Shown here: in pieces, positions 41,529-50,349 of the stretch
Layout of the letters: the number at the start of each line of letters is the position of its first letter
How positions within the stretch are numbered: the stretch's first letter is position 1
NCBI RefSeq assembly: GCF_900142915.1
Contig: NZ_FRCM01000005.1
Span: forward strand, 186,001-250,000
Direction: 5' to 3'
Source of the DNA: Mucilaginibacter sp. OK098
Lineage (GTDB): Bacteria; Bacteroidota; Bacteroidia; Sphingobacteriales; Sphingobacteriaceae
Length of the DNA: 64,000 nt
The notes under the pieces: model-generated
What the model saw: only the letters and a program-made list of their open reading frames with translations
What the model was told of the DNA's origin: nothing
The model's database searches: none
Made by a program: the position numbers and the translations under genes

Positions 41529-41936
41529 ATGAAAAAGAATTTAATCTACACCCTTTTGGCAGGGCTTATTCTGGTGGTTGTATATTCATTTACGGCTATA
41601 AAACCAAGCCACAAAGCACACAAGGCAAAAGCCAAAGCTAAACAACAGTTTACCTGCAATGCGGTTGTTACCGGGGTAACAGGTGTTTATAATGGCCCTT
41701 ACTCTATTACCATCACCTGGACTTATACAGGCACTCCCGATCATTTTACTTACGGTGGCAACTTTTTTTGTGCTACCGGCTCATCTTACGGCACAACTTC
41801 CACAACTTCCAATTCAGCAACAATATCACTTCCCAGTGGTTCTGGGTGTGAATATAGCGGAATTAACGGGAGAATTATTCCCATCTGTGCTGATGGTACA
41901 GAAGGAACCGCTAAGGTGTTTAGCGTTACTCACTAG
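41529..41936 (+). CDS. Small exported protein of unknown function
   Basis: The 135-residue protein has a signal peptide or anchor (MKKNLIYTLLAGLILVVVYS), a Lys/Ala/His-rich spacer and a beta-rich domain of about 90 residues rich in Thr, Ser, Gly and Tyr with four cysteines (CNAV, FFCATG, GCEYSG, ICADG), probably two disulphides. The shape is that of a small Ig- or fibronectin-like extracellular domain. I do not recognise it. Confidence 0.72.
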   Translation: MKKNLIYTLLAGLILVVVYSFTAIKPSHKAHKAKAKAKQQFTCNAVVTGVTGVYNGPYSITITWTYTGTPDHFTYGGNFFCATGSSYGTTSTTSNSATISLPSGSGCEYSGINGRIIPICADGTEGTAKVFSVTH

Positions 41937-41977
41937 TTTTTAGTTTCAACCGCTGTGATATAGTGATTTGATACATA

Positions 41978-42012
41978 AAGAGTAATTTCATAAATGAAGT
42001 TACTCTTTGTGT
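41978..42012 (+). terminator. Terminator after the small exported protein
   Basis: Stem AGAGTAATTTCA / TGAAGTTACTCT with a TAAA loop and a T-rich tail interrupted by G. Confidence 0.6.
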
Positions 42013-42062
42013 TTTGGCTATATTAACCTATGATGTTATCACTAACAAGAACAAATTGGGTA

Positions 42063-42449
42063 TCAGTCAACAACTTTTACAGGCTTCTTGTCTTTATCTA
42101 TTGCCACAAAAGTAAATGTACCGGTAATGGCTTTCTCTCTTTCAAAAGAGTACATTTCTTCCACATAAATTTCTACCAGTACCTTCAGGCTGGTGTTACC
42201 AATGTGCTGCACTTTACCTACCAGTTCAATAATAGTACCTGCAGGGATGGGGCGGTTAAAATCAATCCTGTCTGACGATACAGTTACCATTGTTTTCCTG
42301 GTAAACCTTGTTGCCGTAATAAAAGCAACTTCGTCCATCATATGCATTGCGGTACCGCCAAAAAGGGTATCGTAATGATTGGTGGTATTTGGGAATACCG
42401 CTTTGAAAATTCTTGTTTCGGCTGATTTTGTTCTTTGTTCCAGGTCCAT
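42063..42449 (-). CDS. Acyl-CoA thioesterase, hotdog fold
   Basis: Start at 42449 (MDLEQRTKSAETRIFKAVFP) gives 128 residues; a longer frame to 42476 would run into the metE terminator. The protein has the YciA-type motif NHYDTLFGGTAMHMMDEVAFI with the catalytic Asp, then VSSDRIDFNRPIPAG. These enzymes hydrolyse a broad range of acyl-CoAs in the cytosol. Physiological substrate unknown. Confidence 0.9.
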   Translation of the reverse strand: MDLEQRTKSAETRIFKAVFPNTTNHYDTLFGGTAMHMMDEVAFITATRFTRKTMVTVSSDRIDFNRPIPAGTIIELVGKVQHIGNTSLKVLVEIYVEEMYSFEREKAITGTFTFVAIDKDKKPVKVVD

Positions 42450-42461
42450 TATAATAATATA

Positions 42462-42495
42462 AAAGCCGTTCAGCATAGACCGAACGGCTTTATTT
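42462..42495 (-). terminator. Terminator after metE
   Basis: Stem AAAGCCGTTC / GAACGGCTTT (42462-42491) with a T-tract on the minus strand. It separates metE from the thioesterase gene downstream. Confidence 0.8.
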
Positions 42496-42499
42496 GATT

Positions 42500-44833
42500 T
42501 TAATTAACAGGTTGTTTGCTAAATATTTCTCTTGCAGCTTTTGCTGCCTGCACCATATTTTTAAGCGCGGCCTGTGTTTCGGGCCATTTGCGGGTTTTTA
42601 GGCCGCAATCCGGGTTTACCCAAATGTTTCCCACCGGCAGTAAAACCGCTGCTTTTTCAAGTAAGCTAACCATTTCATCAACAGACGGGATCCTTGGTGA
42701 GTGAATATCATAAACGCCGGGGCCTATTTCCGCCGGGTATTTGAAATCAGAAAACGCTTCAAGCAATTCCATTTGTGAGCGTGAAGTTTCAATAGTGATC
42801 ACATCCGCATCCATCATAGCGATATGTTCAATGATGTCATTAAACTCGCTGTAGCACATGTGCGTGTGGATCTGAGTTTCATCCTGGACCCCGCTTGCCG
42901 AAATGCGGAAAGCCTTTACGGCCCAATCAAGGTAAGCAGCACGGTCGGCTTTGCGTAAAGGCAAGCCTTCACGGATGGCAGGCTCATCAATCTGGATAAC
43001 TTTAATACCGGCTTTTTCCAGTGCAACCACTTCATCCCTTATGGCCAAAGCTATTTGGAAAGTGGTTTCTGACCGCGGCTGATCATCCCGCACAAACGAC
43101 CATTGGAGGATAGTTACCGGGCCGGTTAACATACCCTTCATCAGCTTATGCGTATTTGCCTGTGCAAAGCTGCTCCAGCGTACAGTCATATCTTTTGGCC
43201 GGCTTACGTCGCCATAAATAACCGGTGGCTTTACGCAACGGCTGCCATAGCTTTGCACCCAGCCATTTTTGGTAAATAAAAAGCCGTCCAGCTGTTCGCC
43301 AAAATATTCAACCATGTCATTGCGCTCAAACTCGCCATGCACCAAAACATCTATCCCGATCTCTTCCTGCCAGCGGATGGCATCAATAGTTGCCTTCTCA
43401 ATTTCGGTATCGTATTGTGCGGGCGTAAGTTCCCCTTTTTTTAGTCGGGCCCTTAACTGGCGGATCTCGTCTGTTTGCGGGAATGAGCCAATAGTAGTAG
43501 TTGGAAATAAAGGCAAGTGAAAGTTTCCCTGTTGTGTTTTTTGCCGGGAAGGAAACTTGCTGGTCCTGGTTGCATCATCATCTGTAATGGCTTCAGCTCT
43601 ATCTTTGATTACCTGTTTATGAATTAATTTAGAAATATTACGGGTAGAGATTGCCTCAATATTGGCTTTTAGCAGTTCATTGTTACCTTCAATAATTTCA
43701 CTCAATTCATTCACCTCGTTTAATTTTTGTTTGGCAAAGGCCATCCAGTTTTTTATTTCGGGGTTGATGCCGGTCTCCAGGTCAAGGTCGAACGGGGTGT
43801 GCAATAACGAGCAGCCTGGCGCTATCAGCAGCCTGTCTTTACCAACAACTGCAATTGCCTTTTTGATATGTGCCAGTGAACGGATGTAGTCATTTTTCCA
43901 AATGTTGCGCCCGTCAACCACACCAAGCGATAAGCTTAATGTTTCCGGCATCAGGGTTAACACTTCATCCAATTGTTTCGGCGCCCTTACCAGGTCAACA
44001 TGTAAAGCAGATACCGGCAGGTTAACAGCAAGAGATGTATTTTCATTGAGGCCTTCAAAATAGGTAGTAAGCAGGGTCTTCAGATCAGAGCATTGCTTTT
44101 TGATCTCGTTATAAGCATAAACAAATGCATCCTTTTCCTTTTGCGACAGATCCATTGCAAGGAACGGCTCGTCTAATTGCACCCAAACAGCACCCTGGCT
44201 TTGTAATCTTTTTAAGATCCAGACATAAACAGGAACAAGCTTTTTTATCAGGTCGATCTTATCAAAACCGGGTTCTTTTTCCTTACCTAATAAAAGATAA
44301 GACACCGGGCCAATTAATACAGGTTTTGGAATGGTGCCGGTAACTTGCTTAGCCAGGTTAAATTCATCAAAAATCTTTTCAGAAAACAGCCTGAACTGCT
44401 GGTTTGCGGTAAATTCGGGAACGATGTAATGGTAATTGGTATCAAACCATTTGGTCATTTCCATAGCGGTAATGTCAAGGCCATCTTTTTGATAACCCCT
44501 TGCCATTGCAAAATAAAGATCGATCTCTTTATTCTTTGCATTTTCGGTTAAAACGGCATTGTACCGTTGTGGAATAACGCCAAGCATCAGGGAAGTATCT
44601 AAAACCTGGTCGTAAAAGCTGAAATCGTTACAGGGGATGAGGTCGATACCCGCTTCCTGCTGCAATTTCCAGTTTTGTTCACGGATCTTCCTGGCTACAG
44701 CGAAGAGTTCTTCGCGGCCTGTTTTGCCTGACCAGTATTGTTCACTGGCCTTTTTGAGTTCACGGTGGGCGCCTACACGCGGGTACCCGAGATTGTTTTT
44801 GAGCATACGCATAAAACTTTTTTGGTTAAACAT
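42500..44833 (-). CDS. metE: Cobalamin-independent methionine synthase
   Basis: The 777-residue enzyme transfers a methyl group from 5-methyltetrahydrofolate (polyglutamate) to homocysteine without B12. The two-barrel layout is complete: N-terminal NLGYPRVGAHRELKKA, linker, and C-terminal FPTTTIGSFPQTDEIR. The zinc ligands are in IHTHMCYSEF, with a distal Cys in WVNPDCGLKTR. A start at 44833 is annotated; an internal MRMLKNNLGYPRVG start at 44812 is possible. A cobalamin riboswitch lies upstream, so it should be off when B12 is available, implying a B12-dependent MetH elsewhere in the genome. Confidence 0.96.
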   Translation of the reverse strand: MFNQKSFMRMLKNNLGYPRVGAHRELKKASEQYWSGKTGREELFAVARKIREQNWKLQQEAGIDLIPCNDFSFYDQVLDTSLMLGVIPQRYNAVLTENAKNKEIDLYFAMARGYQKDGLDITAMEMTKWFDTNYHYIVPEFTANQQFRLFSEKIFDEFNLAKQVTGTIPKPVLIGPVSYLLLGKEKEPGFDKIDLIKKLVPVYVWILKRLQSQGAVWVQLDEPFLAMDLSQKEKDAFVYAYNEIKKQCSDLKTLLTTYFEGLNENTSLAVNLPVSALHVDLVRAPKQLDEVLTLMPETLSLSLGVVDGRNIWKNDYIRSLAHIKKAIAVVGKDRLLIAPGCSLLHTPFDLDLETGINPEIKNWMAFAKQKLNEVNELSEIIEGNNELLKANIEAISTRNISKLIHKQVIKDRAEAITDDDATRTSKFPSRQKTQQGNFHLPLFPTTTIGSFPQTDEIRQLRARLKKGELTPAQYDTEIEKATIDAIRWQEEIGIDVLVHGEFERNDMVEYFGEQLDGFLFTKNGWVQSYGSRCVKPPVIYGDVSRPKDMTVRWSSFAQANTHKLMKGMLTGPVTILQWSFVRDDQPRSETTFQIALAIRDEVVALEKAGIKVIQIDEPAIREGLPLRKADRAAYLDWAVKAFRISASGVQDETQIHTHMCYSEFNDIIEHIAMMDADVITIETSRSQMELLEAFSDFKYPAEIGPGVYDIHSPRIPSVDEMVSLLEKAAVLLPVGNIWVNPDCGLKTRKWPETQAALKNMVQAAKAAREIFSKQPVN

Positions 44834-44977
44834 TAATTTTAGTTAATGCTCCTTACGGTTTTCGGTATGCTTTCGGAGGAAATGGTAATAAAAGATAAAG
44901 ACATTGCACAGGCATACAAATGCCCGTAAAAATGCTTTATTCTCTGACTACTGCTTCAAAACGCGAAAGCATTGTCT

Positions 44978-45160
44978 TAAACAGGGGGCAAGTATCCTGG
45001 CTTGTAACATTGTTGCCGTCCTTCTCGCCCCGTTTTGGCGGGACAATGGACATTGGTTAAAGGCAACAACCTTTTGTGTTACTTACAGTTGCGCGACAGC
45101 CCGTGATTTACACACGGTTCCTTTTTCATCCCGGATTAGAAACCCGGGAACCTCACTGTT
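44978..45160 (-). ncRNA. Cobalamin riboswitch controlling metE
   Basis: On the minus strand the conserved core is clear: GGTTCCCGGG near 45153, AAAAAGGAACCGTGTGTAAA, then TCACGGGCTGTCGCGCAACT followed by GTAA. The B12 box AAGCCAGGATACTTGCC is at 44987-45003. It sits 145-330 bp upstream of metE in the same orientation. The stretch between it and the ATG has a small hairpin around GGCAT-TTGT-ATGCC and an AAGGAG, the likely expression platform. Confidence 0.9.
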
Positions 45161-45238
45161 GAAATAAAGTAAAGAACTTGAAGCAAATATAGGGAATAGA
45201 GTTGGGAAAGTCTGATGATTTTCAACAAGGAGTACAGA

Positions 45239-45862
45239 TCAATTCGCCCGCCACCCCCCGGGAATTTTCTTGTAGTAAAATACCCTTTCCCGTCCGGTAC
45301 CACACCAGTCATAGTTCTCTAACCATTCCCTAATTACCAGGATGTTTGTGTTAGCATTATATTGCGGATACGAAATACACATATATCCATAGCCAAATTT
45401 TTTATGCCAGGCCTTAACATTGGCTACGTCAAATGTTATATCCGCAACTTTCTTACCTGCCGTTGGCGTATCAGCAATAACCCTGGTATTTAAAAATATT
45501 TTGCTGTTAAATACGAGCGATTTATCAATCGCAGGCAATGGTGGCGGAGTAGTATTAGCCTTAATACTAGTATCCCCCGAGTATTTTGCCTCCAGGGCAC
45601 GCTTTATATCGTTAAACCGTTTCTTAAAGTCGATACCATTTATTGGATAAATGTACAATTGTCGTTTGGTTGGCATGGTATCCAGCCGGGGCAAATAATA
45701 TTTGTTTATAAAGTTATAAGCCTCGGTAGGATTAAGTGGTTTGAAATCAGCTTTCTTTTTTAATATTTGGAGCGTATCGCTTAAACTTCTGCCATTTATC
45801 TTCGTAGGCGCATGACAGCCGATAAAAAATACACCAATAATTAGAAGCGAGAGCCTGCGCAT
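45239..45862 (-). CDS. Hypothetical lipoprotein
   Basis: The 207-residue protein begins MRRLSLLIIGVFFIGCHAPT with lipidated Cys16. The mature part has no family I recognise. It has charged helices (about 60-90), a proline stretch (TTPPPLPAIDKS), and a C-terminal beta-rich part VRISYP-like ending WCGTGRERVFYYKKIPGGWR. It lies alone on the minus strand and is probably periplasmic, anchored to a membrane. Confidence 0.75.
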   Translation of the reverse strand: MRRLSLLIIGVFFIGCHAPTKINGRSLSDTLQILKKKADFKPLNPTEAYNFINKYYLPRLDTMPTKRQLYIYPINGIDFKKRFNDIKRALEAKYSGDTSIKANTTPPPLPAIDKSLVFNSKIFLNTRVIADTPTAGKKVADITFDVANVKAWHKKFGYGYMCISYPQYNANTNILVIREWLENYDWCGTGRERVFYYKKIPGGWRAN

Positions 45863-45957
45863 ATGGTAAAGTTAATTAAACTTATCACCTTTATAAAACA
45901 GGTGCAGCTTTTTGCAACTGTTGTATGATTTTTCTATCTGAAACCTGGGCGATAATT

Positions 45958-46335
45958 TCACGCCGCTTCATTTACCTGGCTTCCAATCTCAATCATAATG
46001 GTTTGAAAGTGAAAATAAAAACCAAAGGTCTTTCTTATTTTTTGTGGTTGCTGCTCAAGGTTTACCCCGCCGGCTTTTAGCTTGTTAAACAAAGCAATTA
46101 CTTCGTCCTTATTATCAAGAAAAAAACCAATGTGGAAGGCATCGGGGTAAGCGTTATTGCCTTTCTCATTCAGGCGTTCGTTCATCAGCACCAAAACAAA
46201 ACCATTGGTGCCGGATAACACGGATAAGGTATCGTTAGGTTTGCTGTCCTCACATTTAAAATCAAAGTAAGTTTCAAAAAAAGTACGTGCAGCAGGTACA
46301 TCCTGTACACTAAGGTTGAGATGATTTAAGTTCAT
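45958..46335 (-). CDS. VOC (glyoxalase/bleomycin-resistance) family protein
   Basis: At 125 residues this is a single-unit VOC protein: MNLNHLNLSVQDVPAARTFF start with a potential metal His, GFVLVLMNE, FHIGFFLDNKDEVIALFNKL and FYFHFQTIMIEIGS end with the Glu ligand position. Members may be dioxygenases, glyoxalases or binding proteins; nothing here chooses. An AT-rich gap follows upstream. Confidence 0.85.
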   Translation of the reverse strand: MNLNHLNLSVQDVPAARTFFETYFDFKCEDSKPNDTLSVLSGTNGFVLVLMNERLNEKGNNAYPDAFHIGFFLDNKDEVIALFNKLKAGGVNLEQQPQKIRKTFGFYFHFQTIMIEIGSQVNEAA

Positions 46336-46498
46336 GGTTGTATAATTTTATATTTAATGTTGGATACGGGAGTTAATAAAATGTTATAAATATAAATGAA
46401 TATTCATTTATTTATAAATTTATTGTGTTTTATACTTATGGAGTGGTCTTCAACAAATCGCGACGCCATTTTGATTTACAAACCCAAAACTTTTTATC

Positions 46499-46536
46499 TT
46501 CCGGACTTTCCTGACTTTTCCGACTTTCGGACTAAA
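46499..46536. repeat. Inverted AGTCCGAAAG-type repeat upstream of fabG
   Basis: CTTCCGGACTTTCCTGAC and TTCCGACTTTCGGACT are the reverse complement of the family at 7440, 16921 and 36390. Confidence 0.65.
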
Positions 46537-46540
46537 TAAG

Positions 46541-46548
46541 TATCTTCG
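46541..46548 (+). promoter_or_regulatory. Possible -7 box of fabG
   Basis: TATCTTCG is one base off TAnnTTTG, 27 bases before the ATG. A TTTTC about 20 bases upstream lies in the repeat. Weak. Confidence 0.3.
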
Positions 46549-46575
46549 CCCCTCGTAACTCATTTTCTATACTTC

Positions 46576-47319
46576 ATGAAATTATTAGAAGGAAAAACCG
46601 CGCTTATCACAGGGGCATCAAAAGGGATAGGGCGTAAAATTGCCGAAAAGTTTGCAGAGCATGGCGCTAATGTGGCTTTCACTTATTTATCATCTGTTGA
46701 AAAAGGAGAGGCTCTTGAGCAGGAGCTGCAAAGCTTTGGCACACAGGTAAAAGGTTATCGCTCTGACGCATCAAAATTTGATGAAGCAGAAAAACTGATC
46801 AATGATATTATTGCCGATTTTGGCACTTTGCATATAGTGGTTAACAACGCAGGCATAACCAAAGACGGTTTGCTAATGCGCATGACCGAAGCCCAATGGG
46901 ATGAGGTTATGGATGTAAACCTAAAATCGATATTTAACGTTACCAAAGCGGCATCAAAAATAATGATGAAGAACCGTAACGGCGTGTTCATTAACATAAG
47001 CTCGGTTGTTGGTGTACAGGGGAATGCAGGCCAGGCTAACTATGCGGCTTCAAAAGCAGGCATCATAGGCTTTTCAAAATCAATAGCAAAAGAACTTGGC
47101 TCGCGTAATATTCGTACCAACGTAGTAGCCCCCGGCTTTATAAAAACTGAAATGACCGAAGTGCTTGATCCAAAAGTAGTAGAAGGCTGGGCACAGGCCA
47201 TCCCACTTAAACGCGGCGGCGAAACCGAAGATGTAGCCAATTGCTGCGTTTTCCTGGCATCAGATATGGCAACATACATCACCGGGCAGGTTATTCCTGT
47301 TGACGGAGGAATGTTGTAG
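46576..47319 (+). CDS. fabG: 3-oxoacyl-[acyl-carrier-protein] reductase
   Basis: The 247-residue short-chain dehydrogenase has TGASKGIGRKIA (NADPH loop), NNAG, the catalytic Ser in INISSVVG, and YAASKAG (Tyr-X3-Lys). It ends with the typical YITGQVIPVDGGML of FabG. It performs the first reduction in fatty-acid elongation. The identity is strong by sequence, although it stands apart from other fab genes. Confidence 0.92.
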   Translation: MKLLEGKTALITGASKGIGRKIAEKFAEHGANVAFTYLSSVEKGEALEQELQSFGTQVKGYRSDASKFDEAEKLINDIIADFGTLHIVVNNAGITKDGLLMRMTEAQWDEVMDVNLKSIFNVTKAASKIMMKNRNGVFINISSVVGVQGNAGQANYAASKAGIIGFSKSIAKELGSRNIRTNVVAPGFIKTEMTEVLDPKVVEGWAQAIPLKRGGETEDVANCCVFLASDMATYITGQVIPVDGGML

Positions 47320-47401
47320 TTGATTTCGGATTTCGGGATTTCGATTTCGGATTGGATAATATTTTAATTTTCAAATCAACACATTTTCAATTCTTCAAAT
47401 T

Positions 47402-47440
47402 AAAAACAGCATATTTGGCTTACAGATATGCTGTTTTTAT
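47402..47440 (+). terminator. Terminator-like hairpin that contains the next start codon
   Basis: Perfect 13-bp stem AAAAACAGCATAT (47402-47414) / ATATGCTGTTTTT (47426-47438) with an 11-nt loop, followed by a T-rich stretch. It would end the fabG transcript, yet the ATG of the following gene (47428) lies in the 3' arm. Confidence 0.7.
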
Positions 47441-49593
47441 TTTCAATCACTTGGGGAACGGTTTCGGGATGGTGGGTGCCTGCCTGCCTGGTATTGGGTT
47501 TGCTGTATGCGTGGATATTTTACCGGCAGCCGGTAAATCTGTCTAATAAATTCAGGTATGGGTTATTTGCTGTTCGCGCTATAGCAGTAACTGTTATAGC
47601 CTTATTATTAGTTTCGCCGCTGGTGAAATCAGTAAGTTATAATCCCCAAAAGCCTTTGGTTTTAGTTTTGCAGGATAACTCGCAATCAATCAAAATGTTT
47701 CAAACCCCACCCAAACCCTCCCCGGAAGGGAGGGCTTTAAAAAAGAGCGAAGCTAAAGTCTCCCCAACCGGGGGAGATTTAGAGGGGGCTCAAATGGCAA
47801 ATGCTGTGATTGACCAGCTTGCCGCGTTAAAACAACAATTAGGCGATACGTATAATGTGCAAGAGTTCAATTTTGATAAAGACCTGGCCAATGGCTTAAG
47901 CAAAAATTTTAATGGCAAACAAACCAACTTGTCAAATGCGCTGCACCAGCTGAATGATCGTTTTGTAAACCAAAATATTGGCGCATTGGTAATTGCTACC
48001 GATGGTTTGTATAACCAGGGAAGCGATCCACAATACGAAGCAAAGAACTTTAAGAACAGCATTTATACCATAGCCCTTGGCGATACCGTTGCCAAACGCG
48101 ACCTGCTTATAGCCAATATCAACTATAATAAAACCGCCTTTTTAGGAAATGATTTTGAAGTAGAGATATTGACAGAAGCTTATCAAAGTAAAGGGGAGAA
48201 TATCCGTTTAAACATTACTGAAGATGGTAGGCAAGTTAGTTCGCAAAACATCTCGGTAACATCAAACAGTTTTCAGAAGCAGGTTACGGTAAAGCTTAAT
48301 GCTGATAAAAAAGGATTGCGCAGGTTTAATATCAGCATAACACCTGTTAAAAATGAGATCTCGACCCAAAATAACTCCGAAACTATTTATGTGGACGTGC
48401 TGGATGCAAAACAAAAGGTATTACTGCTTTATGAAGCCCCGCATCCGGATATCAGCGTGATCCGCCAGGCTGTAGAGAATAACCGGAATTACGAGGTAAA
48501 AGTAAGTTTGGTAGCCGATATTGCGACAGTTAAGCCTGCAGATTATAACCTGGTGATACTTTACCAGCTCTCAGCGGTCAGCAATGGCGCAATTCAAAAT
48601 ATTTTAAAAAGTAAGGTTCCGCTTTGGTACTTGGTGGGTGCGCAAACGGATCTGAATAATTTTAACAGCAACCAAAAAGTTGTCCGGATTAGTTCGGGCA
48701 GGCTGGAGATGCAGGAGGTATTTGCACAGCCGGCAACAGATTTCACAGCATTTACCCTATCAGATTCTTCACGGAAAAAGATAATCAGCTTTCCGCCGTT
48801 ACTTGCACCTTATGGAAGCTACGGCTCCCCACCGGCAGGCGGTGTGCTTTTAAAACAGCGGATCGGTGCTGTTGAAACTACCTATCCATTATTATCTTTT
48901 GGCGATGATGCCGGGAGGCGTGTAGGCGTATTAAATGGCGAGGGCTTATGGCGCTGGCAGCTGGCAGAATACCAGGCTTATGGCAACCATCATGCAGTTG
49001 AGGAACTGTTTAGCCAGGGTGTACAATACCTTACTGCTAATGCAAACCGGCAGCGGTTTATAGTTTACACAGCAAAGCATGTGTTTGATGAGGGCGAAAA
49101 TGTACTCATCAATGCCGAGCTTTACAACGATGCCCTTGAGCTGGTAAATACGCCCGATGTAAAGATGGAGCTGAAGAGCGAAGCTGGGAAAAACTACAGT
49201 TTCCTGTTTAGCCGTAACGATAAAAGCTACCAGCTAGATGCAGGCACCTTGCCTGTAGGTGAGTACAGCTATACAGCTACCACAAAAAATGGCGCCAAAC
49301 AATTTACGGCAACCGGGCAATTAACTGTAAAATCATTAAATCTGGAATCGCGCCAGAGCGCTGCCAATCATCAGCTGTTAAACACCATCGCCAAACAAAG
49401 CGGCGGACAAATGTTGCAGCCCTCGCAAATTAATCAGCTTGCCAATCTTATCCGTAAGAATGAGAATATTAAAACTGTAGTGTACGAGGATAAGCATTAC
49501 AATGATATTATTGATGTGAAATGGGTGTTTGCGGTGATATTGATCTTGCTGAGTTTGGAATGGTTTATCCGTAAGCGTGAGGGGGAAATATAA
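47428..49593 (+). CDS. VWA-type membrane protein with in-frame repeat insertion
   Basis: The 721-residue protein has two N-terminal membrane helices (about 12-30 and 45-62), then a von Willebrand A-like domain beginning LVLVLQDNSQSI (DxSxS metal site) and continuing to GALVIATDGLYNQGSDP. A long periplasmic beta-rich middle follows, then a C-terminal helix (VKWVFAVILILLSLEWFIR). The layout resembles BatA/BatB-like or DUF4159-type Bacteroidota proteins. About residues 92-121 are a translated mobile-repeat sequence (separate entry). The stop overlaps the start of the TRIC gene (TAATG). Function unknown. Confidence 0.85.
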   Translation: MLFLFSITWGTVSGWWVPACLVLGLLYAWIFYRQPVNLSNKFRYGLFAVRAIAVTVIALLLVSPLVKSVSYNPQKPLVLVLQDNSQSIKMFQTPPKPSPEGRALKKSEAKVSPTGGDLEGAQMANAVIDQLAALKQQLGDTYNVQEFNFDKDLANGLSKNFNGKQTNLSNALHQLNDRFVNQNIGALVIATDGLYNQGSDPQYEAKNFKNSIYTIALGDTVAKRDLLIANINYNKTAFLGNDFEVEILTEAYQSKGENIRLNITEDGRQVSSQNISVTSNSFQKQVTVKLNADKKGLRRFNISITPVKNEISTQNNSETIYVDVLDAKQKVLLLYEAPHPDISVIRQAVENNRNYEVKVSLVADIATVKPADYNLVILYQLSAVSNGAIQNILKSKVPLWYLVGAQTDLNNFNSNQKVVRISSGRLEMQEVFAQPATDFTAFTLSDSSRKKIISFPPLLAPYGSYGSPPAGGVLLKQRIGAVETTYPLLSFGDDAGRRVGVLNGEGLWRWQLAEYQAYGNHHAVEELFSQGVQYLTANANRQRFIVYTAKHVFDEGENVLINAELYNDALELVNTPDVKMELKSEAGKNYSFLFSRNDKSYQLDAGTLPVGEYSYTATTKNGAKQFTATGQLTVKSLNLESRQSAANHQLLNTIAKQSGGQMLQPSQINQLANLIRKNENIKTVVYEDKHYNDIIDVKWVFAVILILLSLEWFIRKREGEI
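47701..47790 (+). mobile_element. 90-bp nuclease-less element in frame in the VWA gene
   Basis: 47741-47790 matches the reverse complement of the leuS element end at 24992-25041 closely, including AAAGAGCGAAG and the inner GGGGGAGATTTAGAGGGGGC. The left half has AACCCTCCCC / GGAAGGGAGGGCT. A 5-bp direct repeat TCAAA at 47700-47704 and 47790-47794 is spaced exactly 90 bp (30 codons). It encodes KKSEAKVSPTGGDLEGA; the leuS insert encodes KSEVQVSPTGGDLEGA. Confidence 0.82.
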
Positions 49594-50198
49594 TGATCAA
49601 CATTTCTTCAATCATTGAAATTTCGGGTACGGTAGCTTTTGCTATTTCGGGTGCATTTTCTGCAATGCAAAAACGCATGGATATTTTCGGCGTGATCATT
49701 ATGGGGTTTGTTACAGCAATCGGCGGAGGAACCATAAGAGATATACTGATAGGCGACACACCCGTTAGCTGGATGCGTGATTACAAATTGCCACTAATTA
49801 TATTAGGCACTGTTATAGCTGCCATACTTTTTAAAAAGTATATCAAAACCTTTAAAGTGACCTTGTTTTTGTTTGATGCACTTGGTTTAGGGTTATTTAC
49901 CATTATTGGAATTCAGAAAGGAGTTAGCATTGGACTTAATCCTGGTATTTGTATTGCTTTAGGCACTATAACGGGTTGCTTTGGGGGCGTTGTGCGCGAT
50001 ATATTATTGAACCACATTCCGCTGATATTTCATAGGGAGATCTACGCCACTGCATGTATCTTCGGCGGAATGTTATATTTCCTGTTGGTCGGTTACCTGG
50101 ATATCAATATCGTAAAAGTAATAGCGATAACTGTAATTTGCAGCGTTAGGATAATAGCTGTGAAATTTAAGCTGACGCTGCCTAAATTGTACGTATAA
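49593..50198 (+). CDS. Trimeric intracellular cation (TRIC) channel family protein
   Basis: The 201-residue protein is all membrane helices with internal duplication. The first half has the glycine-rich GGGTIRDILIGDTPVSW and the second half has GGVVRDILLNHIPLIF, the pseudo-symmetric motif of the TRIC (former UPF0126) family. These are potassium-selective channels as far as is known. Its ATG overlaps the stop of the VWA gene, so the two are translationally coupled. Confidence 0.93.
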   Translation: MINISSIIEISGTVAFAISGAFSAMQKRMDIFGVIIMGFVTAIGGGTIRDILIGDTPVSWMRDYKLPLIILGTVIAAILFKKYIKTFKVTLFLFDALGLGLFTIIGIQKGVSIGLNPGICIALGTITGCFGGVVRDILLNHIPLIFHREIYATACIFGGMLYFLLVGYLDINIVKVIAITVICSVRIIAVKFKLTLPKLYV

Positions 50199-50349
50199 AG
50201 GCGTTATCGTACAGCATGGACTTGTTACCTGATGGTTTTTCCACCAATATTTGGCCTCTACCGGGCCGAATTATAAAGTTTAAAAGGAAAACTATGAATA
50301 CAGGATTTTTGATAGCAAGGAAACTAGTCTGCAGCTCTAATAACTAACT

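Noticed and set aside
44904..45167. 87-codon open frame on the plus strand upstream of metE
   Set aside because: It overlaps the cobalamin riboswitch on the other strand, which explains the sequence better.
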